Shown here: positions 63,819 through 64,000 of the stretch, piece by piece
How positions within the stretch are numbered: position 1 is the first letter of the stretch
How the letters are laid out: each line of letters starts with the position of its first letter
Source: Gammaproteobacteria bacterium
GTDB lineage: Bacteria > Pseudomonadota > Gammaproteobacteria > Steroidobacterales > Rariloculaceae
Direction: 5' to 3'
DNA length: 64,000 bases
Assembly (NCBI GenBank): GCA_022820625.1
Contig: JAJEFE010000141.1
Span: forward strand, 44,723 to 108,722
The notes under the pieces: model-generated
Told to the model about the DNA's origin: nothing
Database searches by the model: none
What the model saw: only the letters and a program-made list of their open reading frames with translations
Made by a program: the position numbers and the translations under genes

Positions 63819-64000
63819 GGCCGTATTCTAGCCGCCCCACCGCGCCGGTGCGCGTCTTGCGCACGTCGACGCGCCGGGGCTTAGAGGCACGGGGGACTTG
63901 GAGACACCAGGAGGGCGCGTGCGGACAGCCCTGGCGCGCGTCGCCGGCGACGAGCGGGCCAAGGATGGCCATTCGCGAGGAGCCGTCGATACTCTCCCCG
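63819..64000. other. Unassigned sequence at the right edge
   Basis: About 180 GC-rich bases upstream of mutL with no convincing coding frame. In many gammaproteobacteria amiB lies upstream of mutL; it is not seen here before the window ends. Confidence 0.4.

Overview
The window is high-GC, gene-dense DNA from a gammaproteobacterium. The best evidence is the right-hand block, which on the minus strand reads mutL, miaA, hfq, hflX, hflK, hflC, a DUF2065 gene and purA, a classic gammaproteobacterial order. The rest looks like a free-living or host-associated heterotroph that uses sulfated organic matter and organic acids. There are three sulfatases, a TonB receptor, PQQ enzymes, tripartite carboxylate-transporter parts and many secreted hydrolases. 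I cannot name a genus from sequence alone.

Layout. 1-7.9 kb: end of a PQQ dehydrogenase, a heme c/FG-GAP protein, a YtcJ-type amidohydrolase, ApbE, a GST and a lectin-esterase. 8-12 kb: TonB receptor and FAD oxidoreductase. 12-29 kb: a catabolic region. It holds a TctA-TctB fusion, a sulfatase, a four-gene DUF6152/partner operon, and a five-gene minus-strand operon (oxidoreductase, creatininase-like, cupin, 2-hydroxyacid dehydrogenase, TctC). That operon is divergent from a two-subunit UxaA/SuyAB-type lyase and a second sulfatase; PrpD, CMD and DUF4159 genes follow. 29-33 kb: a third sulfatase and more DUF6152 genes. 33-37 kb: an accessory patch with a selenoprotein gene (in-frame TGA), decayed toxin-antitoxin genes, an Rpn-type nuclease, ParDE, an MBL-fold protein and tRNA-Ala(CGC). 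37-43 kb: a plus-strand run of tannase-like esterase, DUF6152-partner fusion, E1-like enzyme, BNR-repeat protein and ubiquitin-like protein. 43-52 kb: secreted FAH-fold protein, sugar dehydrogenase, dienelactone hydrolase, PHP lipoprotein, another DUF6152 pair, YceI and an Nramp-like transporter. 52-64 kb: MltD, a BASS transporter and the conserved housekeeping block.

Three points stand out. (1) At 33267-33608 an ArsC-like gene is interrupted only by a TGA that gives a UxxC motif, with a stem-loop just downstream: a predicted selenoprotein that ordinary ORF calling misses. (2) DUF6152 proteins and a second secreted family (signature GxSxGxWExDTLVV) recur at five loci, mostly adjacent and once fused. 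All six DUF6152 proteins are predicted to start with His-His after signal cleavage and nearly all keep an NPH motif, which suggests a small periplasmic metal-binding system. (3) An E1-like / BNR-repeat / MoaD-like operon suggests sulfur transfer or a ubiquitin-like modification outside the standard Moco and thiamine pathways.
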